A stretch of 64,000 nucleotides of DNA from Caldimonas manganoxidans ATCC BAA-369 (GTDB lineage Bacteria; Pseudomonadota; Gammaproteobacteria; Burkholderiales; Burkholderiaceae_C), in the NCBI RefSeq assembly GCF_000381125.1, contig NZ_KB905932.1, forward strand, positions 124,001 through 188,000, in the 5' to 3' direction. The notes beneath the pieces are model-generated. The model was not told the DNA's origin. It searched no databases and saw nothing but the letters and a program-made list of their open reading frames with translations. The position numbers and the translations under genes are program-made. Shown here piece after piece: positions 26,743-34,963 of this stretch (positions are counted from its first letter, which is position 1; every line of letters begins with the position of its first letter).

Positions 26743-28350
26743 TCAGATACGGAAGACGCCAAAGCGCGTCTGCGCAATGGGGGCGTTGAGACTGGCGCTC
26801 AGCCCCAAGGCCAACACCCGGCGCGTGTCGGCCGGATCGATCACGCCATCGTCCCACAGCCGGGCCGAGGCATAGTATGGATGTCCCTGCTCCTCGTACT
26901 GCCGGCGGATCGGCGCTTTGAAGGCTTCCTCGTCCTCGGCGCTCCAGGTGCCTCCCCGGGCCTCGATGCCATCGCGCTTGACCGTGGCCAGCACACTGGC
27001 GGCCTGTTCACCCCCCATCACGCTGATGCGCGCATTCGGCCACATCCACAAGAAACGGGGCGAGTAGGCCCGGCCGCACATGCCGTAATTGCCGGCACCG
27101 AAGCTGCCGCCAATGATCACGGTGAACTTCGGCACCTGGGCGCAGGCCACGGCCGTGACCATCTTCGCGCCGGCACGCGCAATGCCTTCGTTCTCGTATT
27201 TGCGGCCCACCATGAAGCCGGTGATGTTCTGCAGGAACACCAGCGGCACCTGGCGCTGGCAGCACAGCTCGATGAAATGCGCCCCTTTGTTGGCGCTTTC
27301 GCTGAACAGAATGCCGTTGTTGGCCACGATGCCCACGGGCATGCCCTCGATGTGGGCGAAGCCGCACACCAGGGTGCTGCCGTAGCGGGCCTTGAACTCG
27401 TCGAACTCGCTGCCATCGACGATGCGGGCGATGACCTCGCGCACGTCGAAGGGCTTGCGCACGTCGACCGGAATCACGCCATGCAGCTCTTCGGGCGCGT
27501 ACTTCGGAGGCCGCGGCCGCACGCAGGCCAGCGGCTGGGGTTTGCGCCGGTTGAAGCGGGCCACGGCGGCACGCGCCAGCGCCAAGGCATGCAGGTCATT
27601 GTCGGCCAGGTGGTCGGCCACGCCCGACAGGCGCGTGTGCACGTCGCCACCACCCAGGTCCTCGGCGCTGACCACCTCGCCAGTGGCGGCCTTCACCAAC
27701 GGCGGCCCGCCCAAAAAAATGGTGCCCTGGTTCTTCACGATGATGGCCTCGTCGCTCATGGCCGGCACATAGGCGCCACCGGCCGTGCACGAGCCCATGA
27801 CCACTGCCAACTGCGGAATGCCGGCAGCGCTCATCGTGGCCTGGTTGTAGAAAATGCGCCCGAAGTGGTCACGATCGGGAAACACCTCGTCCTGATTGGG
27901 CAGATTGGCCCCACCGCTGTCGACGAGATAGATGCAAGGCAGATGGTTTTGCTGCGCCACTTCCTGCGCGCGCAAGTGCTTCTTCACCGTCATGGGATAG
28001 TACGTGCCGCCTTTGACGGTGGCGTCATTGCAGACGATCACGCACTCCACGCCCGACACCCGGCCAATGCCGGTGATGATGCCCGCCCCCGGCGCCTCGT
28101 TGCCATACATGTTCAGTGCGGCCAGCGGGGCCAGCTCCAGAAAAGGCGTGCCCGGATCGAGCAGCATCTCCACCCGCTCACGCGGCAGCAACTTGCCTCG
28201 GGCCACGTGCTTGGCCCGCGCCGCCTCGCCCCCACCCTCGGCCACGGCGGCGAGCTGCCGGTTCAGGTCGTCCACCAGGGCTTGCATCGCAGCCGCATTG
28301 CGCTTGAATTCGTCGGAACGGGGATGGAGTCGAGACTCGAGGACGCTCAT
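26743..28350 (-). CDS. liuB: Methylcrotonyl-CoA carboxylase, carboxyltransferase (beta) subunit
   Basis: A 535-residue carboxyltransferase that moves the carboxyl group from biotin to 3-methylcrotonyl-CoA. Typical segments include [20 protein letters not shown], the oxyanion loops [19 protein letters not shown] and [20 protein letters not shown], and the C-terminal [12 protein letters not shown]. The length matches this subfamily. It is the first gene of the carboxylase operon, downstream of a perfect 22-bp palindrome 54 bp before the start. This makes direct control by the MerR-type regulator LiuR likely. Confidence 0.95.
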   Translation of the reverse strand: MSVLESRLHPRSDEFKRNAAAMQALVDDLNRQLAAVAEGGGEAARAKHVARGKLLPRERVEMLLDPGTPFLELAPLAALNMYGNEAPGAGIITGIGRVSGVECVIVCNDATVKGGTYYPMTVKKHLRAQEVAQQNHLPCIYLVDSGGANLPNQDEVFPDRDHFGRIFYNQATMSAAGIPQLAVVMGSCTAGGAYVPAMSDEAIIVKNQGTIFLGGPPLVKAATGEVVSAEDLGGGDVHTRLSGVADHLADNDLHALALARAAVARFNRRKPQPLACVRPRPPKYAPEELHGVIPVDVRKPFDVREVIARIVDGSEFDEFKARYGSTLVCGFAHIEGMPVGIVANNGILFSESANKGAHFIELCCQRQVPLVFLQNITGFMVGRKYENEGIARAGAKMVTAVACAQVPKFTVIIGGSFGAGNYGMCGRAYSPRFLWMWPNARISVMGGEQAASVLATVKRDGIEARGGTWSAEDEEAFKAPIRRQYEEQGHPYYASARLWDDGVIDPADTRRVLALGLSASLNAPIAQTRFGVFRI

Positions 28351-28404
28351 GCAGGCTCCCAGCCAACCAAAGGGTAAGCGGTCGGCAAATCATTGACGCA
28401 CATT

Positions 28405-28426
28405 TTGACGTTTACGTAAACGTCAA
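28405..28426. promoter_or_regulatory. Perfect 22-bp palindrome, predicted LiuR operator of the carboxylase operon
   Basis: The left arm TTGACGTTTAC is followed directly by its exact complement GTAAACGTCAA. On the minus strand the outer TTGACG can also serve as a -35 box for liuB, although the -10 region 17 bp on is poor. An extra TTGACG half-site lies at 28393-28398. The same palindrome recurs before the isovaleryl-CoA dehydrogenase operon and near liuR. The MerR-family regulator LiuR is known to control these genes in proteobacteria; binding here is inferred. The rest of the 129 bp gap shows no other signal. Confidence 0.8.
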
Positions 28427-28479
28427 TTCTAGGGCGACAAACGCCCGCTTGACCAGCGGTCCAGCCCGATTGTCCAACC

Positions 28480-28872
28480 CTATTTCTTGGGCTTGTCGGC
28501 CACGGGCGCACCGGCTTGCTTCCAAGCCGTGAAGCCCCCTTCGATGTGCGCCACGCGCGGCAAGCCCATGTCTTGCAAGGTCTTGGTGGCCAAGGCCGAG
28601 CGCCAGCCAGCGGCACAAAACAGGATGAACTCCTTGTCCTCGGCGAATACCGGCCGATGGTAGGGCGACTCGGGATCGACCCAGAACTCCAACATGCCGC
28701 GCGGCGCATGGATGGCGCCGGGGATGACGCCATCGCGCTCGAGCTCGCGCACATCGCGCACGTCCACGAAGCACACGCCGGGGTCGCCGAGTCTGGCGCG
28801 CGCCTGCTCGACGCTATAGGTTTTGATTTGCGCCATGGCCTCGTCCACCAAGGCCTTGTAGCCCTTCTTCAT
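28480..28872 (-). CDS. Rhodanese-like domain protein
   Basis: A 130-residue single rhodanese domain with a CDC25-like/sulfurtransferase active loop: the probable catalytic Cys is in LFCAAGWRSALATK. Other typical segments are CFVDVRDVRELERDGVIPGA and VAHIEGGFTAW. GGAGG lies 5 nt before the ATG at 28872. It is 13 bp downstream of the DsbA-like isomerase gene and ends the operon that begins with the TRAP transporter, just upstream of the carboxylase operator. Sulfur donor and acceptor are unknown. Confidence 0.92.
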   Translation of the reverse strand: MKKGYKALVDEAMAQIKTYSVEQARARLGDPGVCFVDVRDVRELERDGVIPGAIHAPRGMLEFWVDPESPYHRPVFAEDKEFILFCAAGWRSALATKTLQDMGLPRVAHIEGGFTAWKQAGAPVADKPKK

Positions 28873-28885
28873 GCGCACCTCCGGA

Positions 28886-29491
28886 TCAGAACGGCCCTTG
28901 CGCGAGCCAGCGTTCGATCTGCGCCTTGCGGTCATTGCCCCAGAAGGGTTCCCCATCGATCACGATGTAGGGCGCACCGAACATGCCGGCGGCCACCGCG
29001 GCTTCGTTGGCCTGTTTGAGGCGTTCTTTCCACACCGGGTCGTTCCAGACCGCCTCGGCCTGGTCCGCATCGAGCCCAAACTCGCGGGCCAAGCCCTTGA
29101 GCGCCTGCACCTCCGACAAATTGACTCCGCGCGCGAAATAAGCCCGCAGACACGCCCGTGCCCAAGCCACGGCGCGCGCGGCATCGCCATCGTGCAGCCA
29201 CCAGAACACGCGCGCGGCGTTCTGCGTGGGGATGGGGAAAACCTCCGGCTGGGTGTAGGGCACCCCCTCGAAGCGGGCCGAGCGCGCGAAGTCGCGCAGC
29301 ACATACTCGCGCTTGAGCGGATGGGCCACTGGCGGCTTCAATTCGGCGGCCTGGAAGGTCACCCCCAGCAGCACCGCATGCCAGCGCACGGTGCGCCCAT
29401 GCCGCGCGGCCAGCGCCTCGATCCATTCGGAGGCGATGTAGGAATACGGCGACGAGAAGTCGAAATAGAAGTCGATCGGCGGCTTGTTCAT
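28886..29491 (-). CDS. 2-hydroxychromene-2-carboxylate isomerase-like protein, second copy
   Basis: A 201-residue DsbA-superfamily protein starting MNKPPIDFYFDFSSPYSYIA. The conserved Ser (about residue 14) sits in the glutathione-binding SSPYSY motif, and GMFGAPYIVIDGEPFWGND near the C-terminus is typical. It is 4 bp from the TRAP large-permease stop and 13 bp before the rhodanese gene, so it is co-transcribed with both. It shares the fold with the protein at 21139-21825. The substrate is unknown; glutathione-dependent isomerisation is a family-based guess. Confidence 0.9.
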   Translation of the reverse strand: MNKPPIDFYFDFSSPYSYIASEWIEALAARHGRTVRWHAVLLGVTFQAAELKPPVAHPLKREYVLRDFARSARFEGVPYTQPEVFPIPTQNAARVFWWLHDGDAARAVAWARACLRAYFARGVNLSEVQALKGLAREFGLDADQAEAVWNDPVWKERLKQANEAAVAAGMFGAPYIVIDGEPFWGNDRKAQIERWLAQGPF

Positions 29492-29495
29492 GGCC

Positions 29496-31448
29496 TCAAC
29501 GGTACAACAGTTGCGGCAACCACAGGCCAATGCCCGGGAACACGTAGAGCAGCACGATCGCGATGATCTGGATGCCCATGAAGGGCAACATGCCCAGGAA
29601 GATCTGATTGAGCGTCACGTGCGGCGGAGCCACCCCCTTGAGGTAGAAGGCCGACATCGCCACCGGGGGGCTCAGGAAAGCGGTTTGCAGGTTCAGCGCC
29701 ACCAGCAGGCCGAAGAACAGCGGGTCGATGCCGAAGTTGTCCAGCAAGGGGATGAAGATCGGCATGAAGATGACGATGATCTCCGTCCACTCCAGTGGCC
29801 AGCCCAACAGGAAGATCAACACTTGGGACAAGATGAGGAACTGCGTGGGCGTCAGATCCAGCCCCAGCACCCATTGCTCGACCAGTTCTTGTCCGCCCAA
29901 CAACGCAAAGGCTGCCGAAAAGATCGCCGAGCCGACGAACAGCCAGCACACCATCGCCGAAGTCTTGGCCGTCAGAAAGACCGACTCCTTGAGCACCGTG
30001 AAGTTGAGCTGCCGATAGGCCGCTGCCAACAAAAAGCCTCCCAGCGCCCCCATGGCTGCGGCCTCCGTCGGTGTGGCCAAACCAAACACGATCGACCCCA
30101 GCACGGCCAGGATCAGGATCACCAACGGGAAGAAGGAGGCCAGGAGCATCTTGAAGATCTCCAGCCGCGCAAAGCTCAAAAACAGATAAAACGCAGCGAC
30201 GATGGCCCCAAGGATCGAGAACACCACCCACCACCAAGTGGGTGCCGGCCGGCGGCCATCGTCGGCGATGGGCTCCTGGGCCTGCGCACCGGGCTCGGCC
30301 AGGGCAGGCGGGACCGGCTCGGCGGCCTCCTGCGCCTGCGCCCCCGGGGGCTCGCCCAGGGCCTCGGGTTCGCCGGCCGCCTCCTCCTCGTCCGCGGCAG
30401 GCTCGGCCAGACCGCCGGCCACCGGGGGTTCCTGCAAGCCTTGTTTGGACGACGGACCATCGGACGAGAAGCTGATGGGCTCGATGTCGTACTCCGGCTC
30501 GGCCGACACAGCGGTGACCGCGCGATGGCTGCTCGTGGCCAGCAGCACGAACAGCAGCCCCGGCAGCAGCACGATGCCCAGTTGCTTGAGCACGTGCGAC
30601 AGCGGCACGTCCGCATTGCGCCGGCCCTTCAGGGCCGACAGCAGACGCAGCAACGCATGATGGCTGCCCGTGTCGGCCAGGCGCTGGTTGGCCGGCGCCA
30701 GGTCCACGCGCCGGTCGGCCTCGGACAGCGGCGGCGCCCACTGCGGCTTGAGCTTGGCCATGATGATCACGTAGACCACATACAGCCCGGCCAACATCAG
30801 CCCGGGGAAGAAAGCCCCGGCATACAGCTGCACGACCGACACACCCGCCGTGGCACCGTACAGGATGAGCAGCACCGACGGCGGGATCAGGATGCCCAAG
30901 CAGCCGCCGGCCGTGATGGACCCTGCAGCCATGGGCGTGCTATAGCCTGCGCGCAACATCGCCGGCAGCGCCAACAACCCCATCAGCGTGACCACGGCCC
31001 CGACGATGCCCGTGGCCGTGGCAAACACGGCGCAGGTGACCAACGTGGCCACGGCCAGCGAGCCGGGCACGCGCGCCATCGCCAAGTGCAGGCTCTTGAA
31101 GAGTTTTTCGATCAGGTTGGCACGCTCGACCAGATAGCCCATGAAGACGAACAGCGGCACGGCGATGAGCACGTCGTTGGTCATGCTCTTGTAGGCGGCT
31201 TGCACCATCAGATCGAGCGTGCGCGTGATGTCGCGGTCGTAGGCCAGCCAGGTGAAGATCATGCCCATGCCCATCAGCGTAAAAGCCGTGGGAAAGCCCA
31301 ACATGATGGCCACCACCACGAGTGAGAGCATCAGCAGGCCCAGGTGGCCTTTGGTGAGGGTCTCCACGCCCAGCATCAGCCAGACGATGACCCCGACCAC
31401 CAGGGCCATGATGCCAAGGCCGAAACGCAATTCGGGACGAATCTTCAC
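29496..31448 (-). CDS. TRAP transporter large permease (DctM type) with an acidic low-complexity insertion
   Basis: A 650-residue polytopic membrane protein, longer than classical DctM (about 430). Typical segments are ATATGIVGAVVTLMGLLALP, GGCLGILIPPSVLLILYGAT and FGLATPTEAAAMGALGG. The extra length is a central region after about residue 230, including a stretch rich in Glu, Pro, Ala and Gly (about 308-403) between two membrane helices. Expanded large subunits are known in the mannitol/chloroaromatic-type TRAP group. The start overlaps the small-permease stop by four bases. It forms a secondary transporter, normally Na+-dependent, with the adjacent small permease and binding protein. Confidence 0.93.
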   Translation of the reverse strand: MKIRPELRFGLGIMALVVGVIVWLMLGVETLTKGHLGLLMLSLVVVAIMLGFPTAFTLMGMGMIFTWLAYDRDITRTLDLMVQAAYKSMTNDVLIAVPLFVFMGYLVERANLIEKLFKSLHLAMARVPGSLAVATLVTCAVFATATGIVGAVVTLMGLLALPAMLRAGYSTPMAAGSITAGGCLGILIPPSVLLILYGATAGVSVVQLYAGAFFPGLMLAGLYVVYVIIMAKLKPQWAPPLSEADRRVDLAPANQRLADTGSHHALLRLLSALKGRRNADVPLSHVLKQLGIVLLPGLLFVLLATSSHRAVTAVSAEPEYDIEPISFSSDGPSSKQGLQEPPVAGGLAEPAADEEEAAGEPEALGEPPGAQAQEAAEPVPPALAEPGAQAQEPIADDGRRPAPTWWWVVFSILGAIVAAFYLFLSFARLEIFKMLLASFFPLVILILAVLGSIVFGLATPTEAAAMGALGGFLLAAAYRQLNFTVLKESVFLTAKTSAMVCWLFVGSAIFSAAFALLGGQELVEQWVLGLDLTPTQFLILSQVLIFLLGWPLEWTEIIVIFMPIFIPLLDNFGIDPLFFGLLVALNLQTAFLSPPVAMSAFYLKGVAPPHVTLNQIFLGMLPFMGIQIIAIVLLYVFPGIGLWLPQLLYR

Positions 31449-32041
31449 GGGCGGCCTCCCGCGGCCGCATCGCCATCGTTCACGTGCACCATCTCCTTGA
31501 GTTTCTCGACGTCGACCTCCTCGACATCATGCTCGCGCGAAGGCCACTGACCATCGCGCAAACACAGCACGCAGCGCGCGATCTCGGCCAGGCCTTGCAG
31601 CAACAGCGCCGCCCCGGCCAGCGGAATGACGAATTTGAAGGGATACAGCGGCAGCGGCGTGGCCGAGAAGGTCTGCTCCCGAATGGCCAGCGACTCCCGG
31701 GCATAGGCCCAGCCCGCCCAGGTCAGCGCCACCACCCCGGGCAGGAAGAACAGGAAGTACAGCACCAGGTCCACTGCCGCCTGCGCCCTCGGGCTGAAAA
31801 AGCCGTAGAGCACGTCGCCGCGCACATGGCCGTTCTTCGACAGCGTGTAGGCACCGGCCAACATGAACATGGTGCCGTAAAGCATGATTTGGGCATCCAG
31901 CACCCAGGCATGGGGCTCGTTGAGCACGTAGCGTGAAAAGACCTCCCAACTGATCAGCAGGGTCAGGCCCACGGCCGCCCAGGCCGCCGTCTTGCCGATC
32001 CAGGTGGACACCGCATCGATGGCCAACAACAGCTTTTGCAT
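31445..32041 (-). CDS. TRAP transporter small permease (DctQ type)
   Basis: A protein of about 198 residues with four hydrophobic helices (for example WAAVGLTLLISWEVFSRYVL and the conserved EPHAWVLDAQIMLYGTMFML). The C-terminus is hydrophilic and acidic. The ATG at 32041 lacks a good ribosome binding site, and an upstream start is possible. It overlaps the large permease start (ATGA) and follows the binding-protein gene after a 137 bp gap that holds a strong stem-loop. Confidence 0.88.
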   Translation of the reverse strand: MQKLLLAIDAVSTWIGKTAAWAAVGLTLLISWEVFSRYVLNEPHAWVLDAQIMLYGTMFMLAGAYTLSKNGHVRGDVLYGFFSPRAQAAVDLVLYFLFFLPGVVALTWAGWAYARESLAIREQTFSATPLPLYPFKFVIPLAGAALLLQGLAEIARCVLCLRDGQWPSREHDVEEVDVEKLKEMVHVNDGDAAAGGRP

Positions 32042-32106
32042 GAACAGGTCGCCTGCGGCCTCGTGCAGCCGCCTCGAAGCCAGAGTCTTGAAACCAGAGT
32101 CCAGAC

Positions 32107-32149
32107 CGTGCACCGCGATGCGGGCGCCACGACCACACCGCGGTGCACG
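32107..32149 (-). repeat. 11-bp inverted repeat between the TRAP binding-protein and permease genes
   Basis: CGTGCACCGCG (32107-32117) and CGCGGTGCACG (32139-32149) are exact complements around a 21-nt loop. In the minus-strand mRNA they would form a GC-rich stem-loop just after the binding-protein coding region. No T-run follows, so read-through with mRNA stabilisation or partial attenuation is more likely than full termination. Such structures often raise binding-protein levels above those of permeases. Confidence 0.6.
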
Positions 32150-32178
32150 CGTAAAGGACGCAAAAGGAATGAGCCAGA

Positions 32179-33333
32179 TCAGCTCTTCTTGGGCCCGAAG
32201 TAGTGGTTGTAAGCCATACGGTAGTCGACCATGGTGTCGAACTGCCATCGGGCGGCCCGCTGCGCGAAGGCCCGCATGGAATCCATGACCTTCTTGAACA
32301 TCGGGTTTTCAGCCGCTTTCTTGGCCGTGACCTTGTCCCAGGCTTGCAACTGGGCTCGCAAGATGGCATCGGGCGTCTTGTAGAACTTCACGCCCTGCTT
32401 GCTTTGCATCTCCAGGTAGTCAGTGGAATAGCGGTGCGCAGCCTTCCAGCTCATGTCGGCCGAGGCCGCCTGCACCGCATAGTCGATCACCGACTTGAGC
32501 TCGGCCGGCAGCGCGTTGTATTTGGTCTTGTTGAACAAGATCTCGAACTGCTCACTGCTTTGGTGGAAGCTTTGCAGCATGCAGACCTTGGTCACGTCCG
32601 GAAAGCCCAGCACGCGGTCGCTGGAGGCATTGTTGAACTCGGCGGCGTCCAGCAGGCCGCGGTCCAAGGCCGGCACGATTTCGCCGCCGGGCAGCGGGTT
32701 GACCGCCGCCCCCAGCTCGGTGAACACATCCACCGCCAGGCCCACGGTGCGGAATTTCAGGCCCTGGAGATCCTGCGCCTTGGCCACCGGCTTCTTGAAC
32801 CAGCCCAGCGGCTGGGTGGGCATGGGGCCGTACAGGAAGGACTGCACGTCCAGGTTCAGGCTCTTGTAGATCTCGTCGAGCAACTCCTTACCGCCGCCGT
32901 AGTAGTGCCAAGCCAGCACCATGTTGGCATCCATCCCGAAAGCGGGGCCCGAGCCCCACAGCGCGACGGCCTGGTTCTTGCCGTACCAGTAAGCCACCAC
33001 GCCGTGGCCGCCGTCCAAGGTGCCCTTGGACACTGCATCGAGCAGCTGGAAGGCCGGCACGACCGAGCCGGCCGGCAGCACCTCGATCTTCAGGCGGTTG
33101 CCCGCCATGTCGTTGACCTTCTTGGCAAAGTCGTTGGCGTATTCGTGGAAGATGTCCTTGGCCGGCCAAGTGCTTTGAAAGCGCATCGACACGGTTTGCG
33201 CGGTCGATACCATCGGGAATGCCGCTGCGCCGGCGCCCACGGCCCCCGCTGCTGCCGACTTCAAGAAGCGGCGGCGCTGGGCCGGCTTGGGAGTTTGGGG
33301 CTTGCTCACGTTCGTCTCCTGATGTGCTGACAT
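32179..33333 (-). CDS. TRAP transporter periplasmic substrate-binding protein (DctP/TakP type)
   Basis: A 384-residue secreted protein with a twin-arginine signal (QRRRFLKSAAAGAVGAGAAA ahead of a TAQTV cleavage region). The mature part has DctP features: FQSTWPAKDIFHEYANDFAK, LPAGSVVPAFQLLDAVSKG, and the substrate-contact region GLKFRTVGLAVD...GGEIVPALDRGLLDAAEF. This resembles the TakP subgroup that binds alpha-keto or other organic acids, but the ligand is not determined. The ATG at 33333 is preceded by GAGGGGG. It is the first gene of the TRAP-isomerase-rhodanese operon. Confidence 0.93.
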   Translation of the reverse strand: MSAHQETNVSKPQTPKPAQRRRFLKSAAAGAVGAGAAAFPMVSTAQTVSMRFQSTWPAKDIFHEYANDFAKKVNDMAGNRLKIEVLPAGSVVPAFQLLDAVSKGTLDGGHGVVAYWYGKNQAVALWGSGPAFGMDANMVLAWHYYGGGKELLDEIYKSLNLDVQSFLYGPMPTQPLGWFKKPVAKAQDLQGLKFRTVGLAVDVFTELGAAVNPLPGGEIVPALDRGLLDAAEFNNASSDRVLGFPDVTKVCMLQSFHQSSEQFEILFNKTKYNALPAELKSVIDYAVQAASADMSWKAAHRYSTDYLEMQSKQGVKFYKTPDAILRAQLQAWDKVTAKKAAENPMFKKVMDSMRAFAQRAARWQFDTMVDYRMAYNHYFGPKKS

Positions 33334-33481
33334 CGATACACCCCCTCGCCCGTCTCGACGCGGGTTTTCGGGTAAAGGCATGCTAGGCAGCCCTCCCCGC
33401 CGGTGGGATAGCACAAACCCGCGTTCCAGGCGGCAGTCGAGCCGATGTGTGCGCAACTCGCCCCAACCGAGGCATCGGCGC

Positions 33482-34954
33482 TCACTTGCGCCAAAACGAC
33501 GGGGTCAGCAGCACCATGAAAGACAGCATCTCCAAGCGCCCCAGCAGCATGGCCAACGTGCACACCCACGTCTGGAAATCGCTCAGCACCGAGAAGTTGC
33601 CCGCCGGACCGACGCTGCCCAGGCCCGGCCCCATGTTGTTGACGCTGGCCACCACGGCCGTAAAGGCGGTGATCACGTCCAAGTCCGTCAGCAGCAGCAG
33701 CATGGTCAGGCCGATGATCGTGGCGCCGTAAACGAGCATGAAGCCCAGCACCGCGAAGATGGTGTGGTTGTCCACGGTGCTGCTGCCCAAGGTCACCGGC
33801 TGGACCGCCCGGGGATGCACGATGCGCGTCATCTCTCGGGCCGCCTGCTTCAGCAGAATCAATACCCGCACCATCTTGATGCCAGCTCCCGTGGAGCCCG
33901 CACTGGTGCTCAGTCCGGAGAGCATCAACATCAGCACCGGCGCAAAGATCGGCCACTGGGCATAGTCGGTGTTGGCATAGCCGGTGGTGGTGGCAATCGA
34001 GATCACATTGAAAAAGGCCATGCGCACCGCCTGCCACGGCTCGTCATACACCCCTTTGCTCCACAACAGCCCGGCGACGATCACCGAGGACCCCAGCAGC
34101 AAGCCCAGCGTGCCTCGGGTCTCCGGGTCGGCCCACAGCCGCTGCAGGCTGCGCTTGCGCACCGCCACGAAATACATCGCGAAGTTGCACGAAGCCACCA
34201 GCATGAAGACCACGCAGACGGCCTCGATCAGGGGCGAGTCGAAATGCCCGAAGCTGGCATCGTAGGACGACAAGCCCCCCAAGCTCACGGTGGTGAACAT
34301 GTGCACCCAAGCGTCATACCAACTCATGCCGGCGGCCCGATACGCCAGCACACACAACAGCGACAAGACGCAGTAAATGCTCCACAAACCCTTGGCCGTC
34401 TCGGTGATGCGCGGCGTCAGCTTGGTGTCCTTCATCGGGCCGGCCACCTCGGCCCGAAAGAGCTGACTGCCACCGACGCCCAGCATCGGCAGGATGGCCA
34501 CCGCCAGCACCAGAATGCCCATGCCGCCCATCCATTGCATGAAGCAGCGCCACAGATTGATCGACCGCGGCAGCGCATCCAAGCCGCTGAGCACCGTGGC
34601 GCCGGTGGTCGTCAGACCCGACATGGCCTCGAAATAGGCGTCGGTGAACGACAAGGGCGTGCCCGCCTGCCGGAAATAGACCATCAGCGGCACGCTGGCA
34701 AACAGCGGCAGCACCGTCCACACCAGCGACACCAGCATCACCCCATCGCGCGGCTGCAACTCGCGCCGATGTCGGCGGGCCAGCAAGCGCATCACCACCC
34801 CTGCCCCGAAGGTCAGCGCCATGCCCACATGCCATGAGGCCAGCGCCTCATCGTGGCCGAACCAGGCCACGGCCAGCGGCACGCCCATGGTCAGGGCAAA
34901 GGCCATCACGATGGTGCCCAGGATCGACAAAGCCGGCAAAAACGAAGACGGCAT
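33482..34954 (-). CDS. trkH: Trk potassium uptake channel subunit TrkH
   Basis: A 490-residue inner-membrane K+ transporter with four repeated pore loops carrying selectivity-filter glycines, for example AMSGLTTTGATVLSG, FTTVSLGGLSSYDAS, SIATTTGYANTDYA and ASVNNMGPGLGSVGP. The N-terminal helices are hydrophobic throughout. The start is 9 bp after the trkA stop, so the cytoplasmic regulator and the channel are co-expressed. The 148 bp between its stop and the TRAP operon start contains no recognisable terminator. Confidence 0.96.
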   Translation of the reverse strand: MPSSFLPALSILGTIVMAFALTMGVPLAVAWFGHDEALASWHVGMALTFGAGVVMRLLARRHRRELQPRDGVMLVSLVWTVLPLFASVPLMVYFRQAGTPLSFTDAYFEAMSGLTTTGATVLSGLDALPRSINLWRCFMQWMGGMGILVLAVAILPMLGVGGSQLFRAEVAGPMKDTKLTPRITETAKGLWSIYCVLSLLCVLAYRAAGMSWYDAWVHMFTTVSLGGLSSYDASFGHFDSPLIEAVCVVFMLVASCNFAMYFVAVRKRSLQRLWADPETRGTLGLLLGSSVIVAGLLWSKGVYDEPWQAVRMAFFNVISIATTTGYANTDYAQWPIFAPVLMLMLSGLSTSAGSTGAGIKMVRVLILLKQAAREMTRIVHPRAVQPVTLGSSTVDNHTIFAVLGFMLVYGATIIGLTMLLLLTDLDVITAFTAVVASVNNMGPGLGSVGPAGNFSVLSDFQTWVCTLAMLLGRLEMLSFMVLLTPSFWRK

Positions 34955-34963
34955 GGGCCTGGC

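Noticed and set aside
29484-31325. A 613-codon plus-strand open frame rich in His, Gln and Asp
   Set aside because: It is antisense to the TRAP large permease and has the composition expected from reversing membrane-protein codons.
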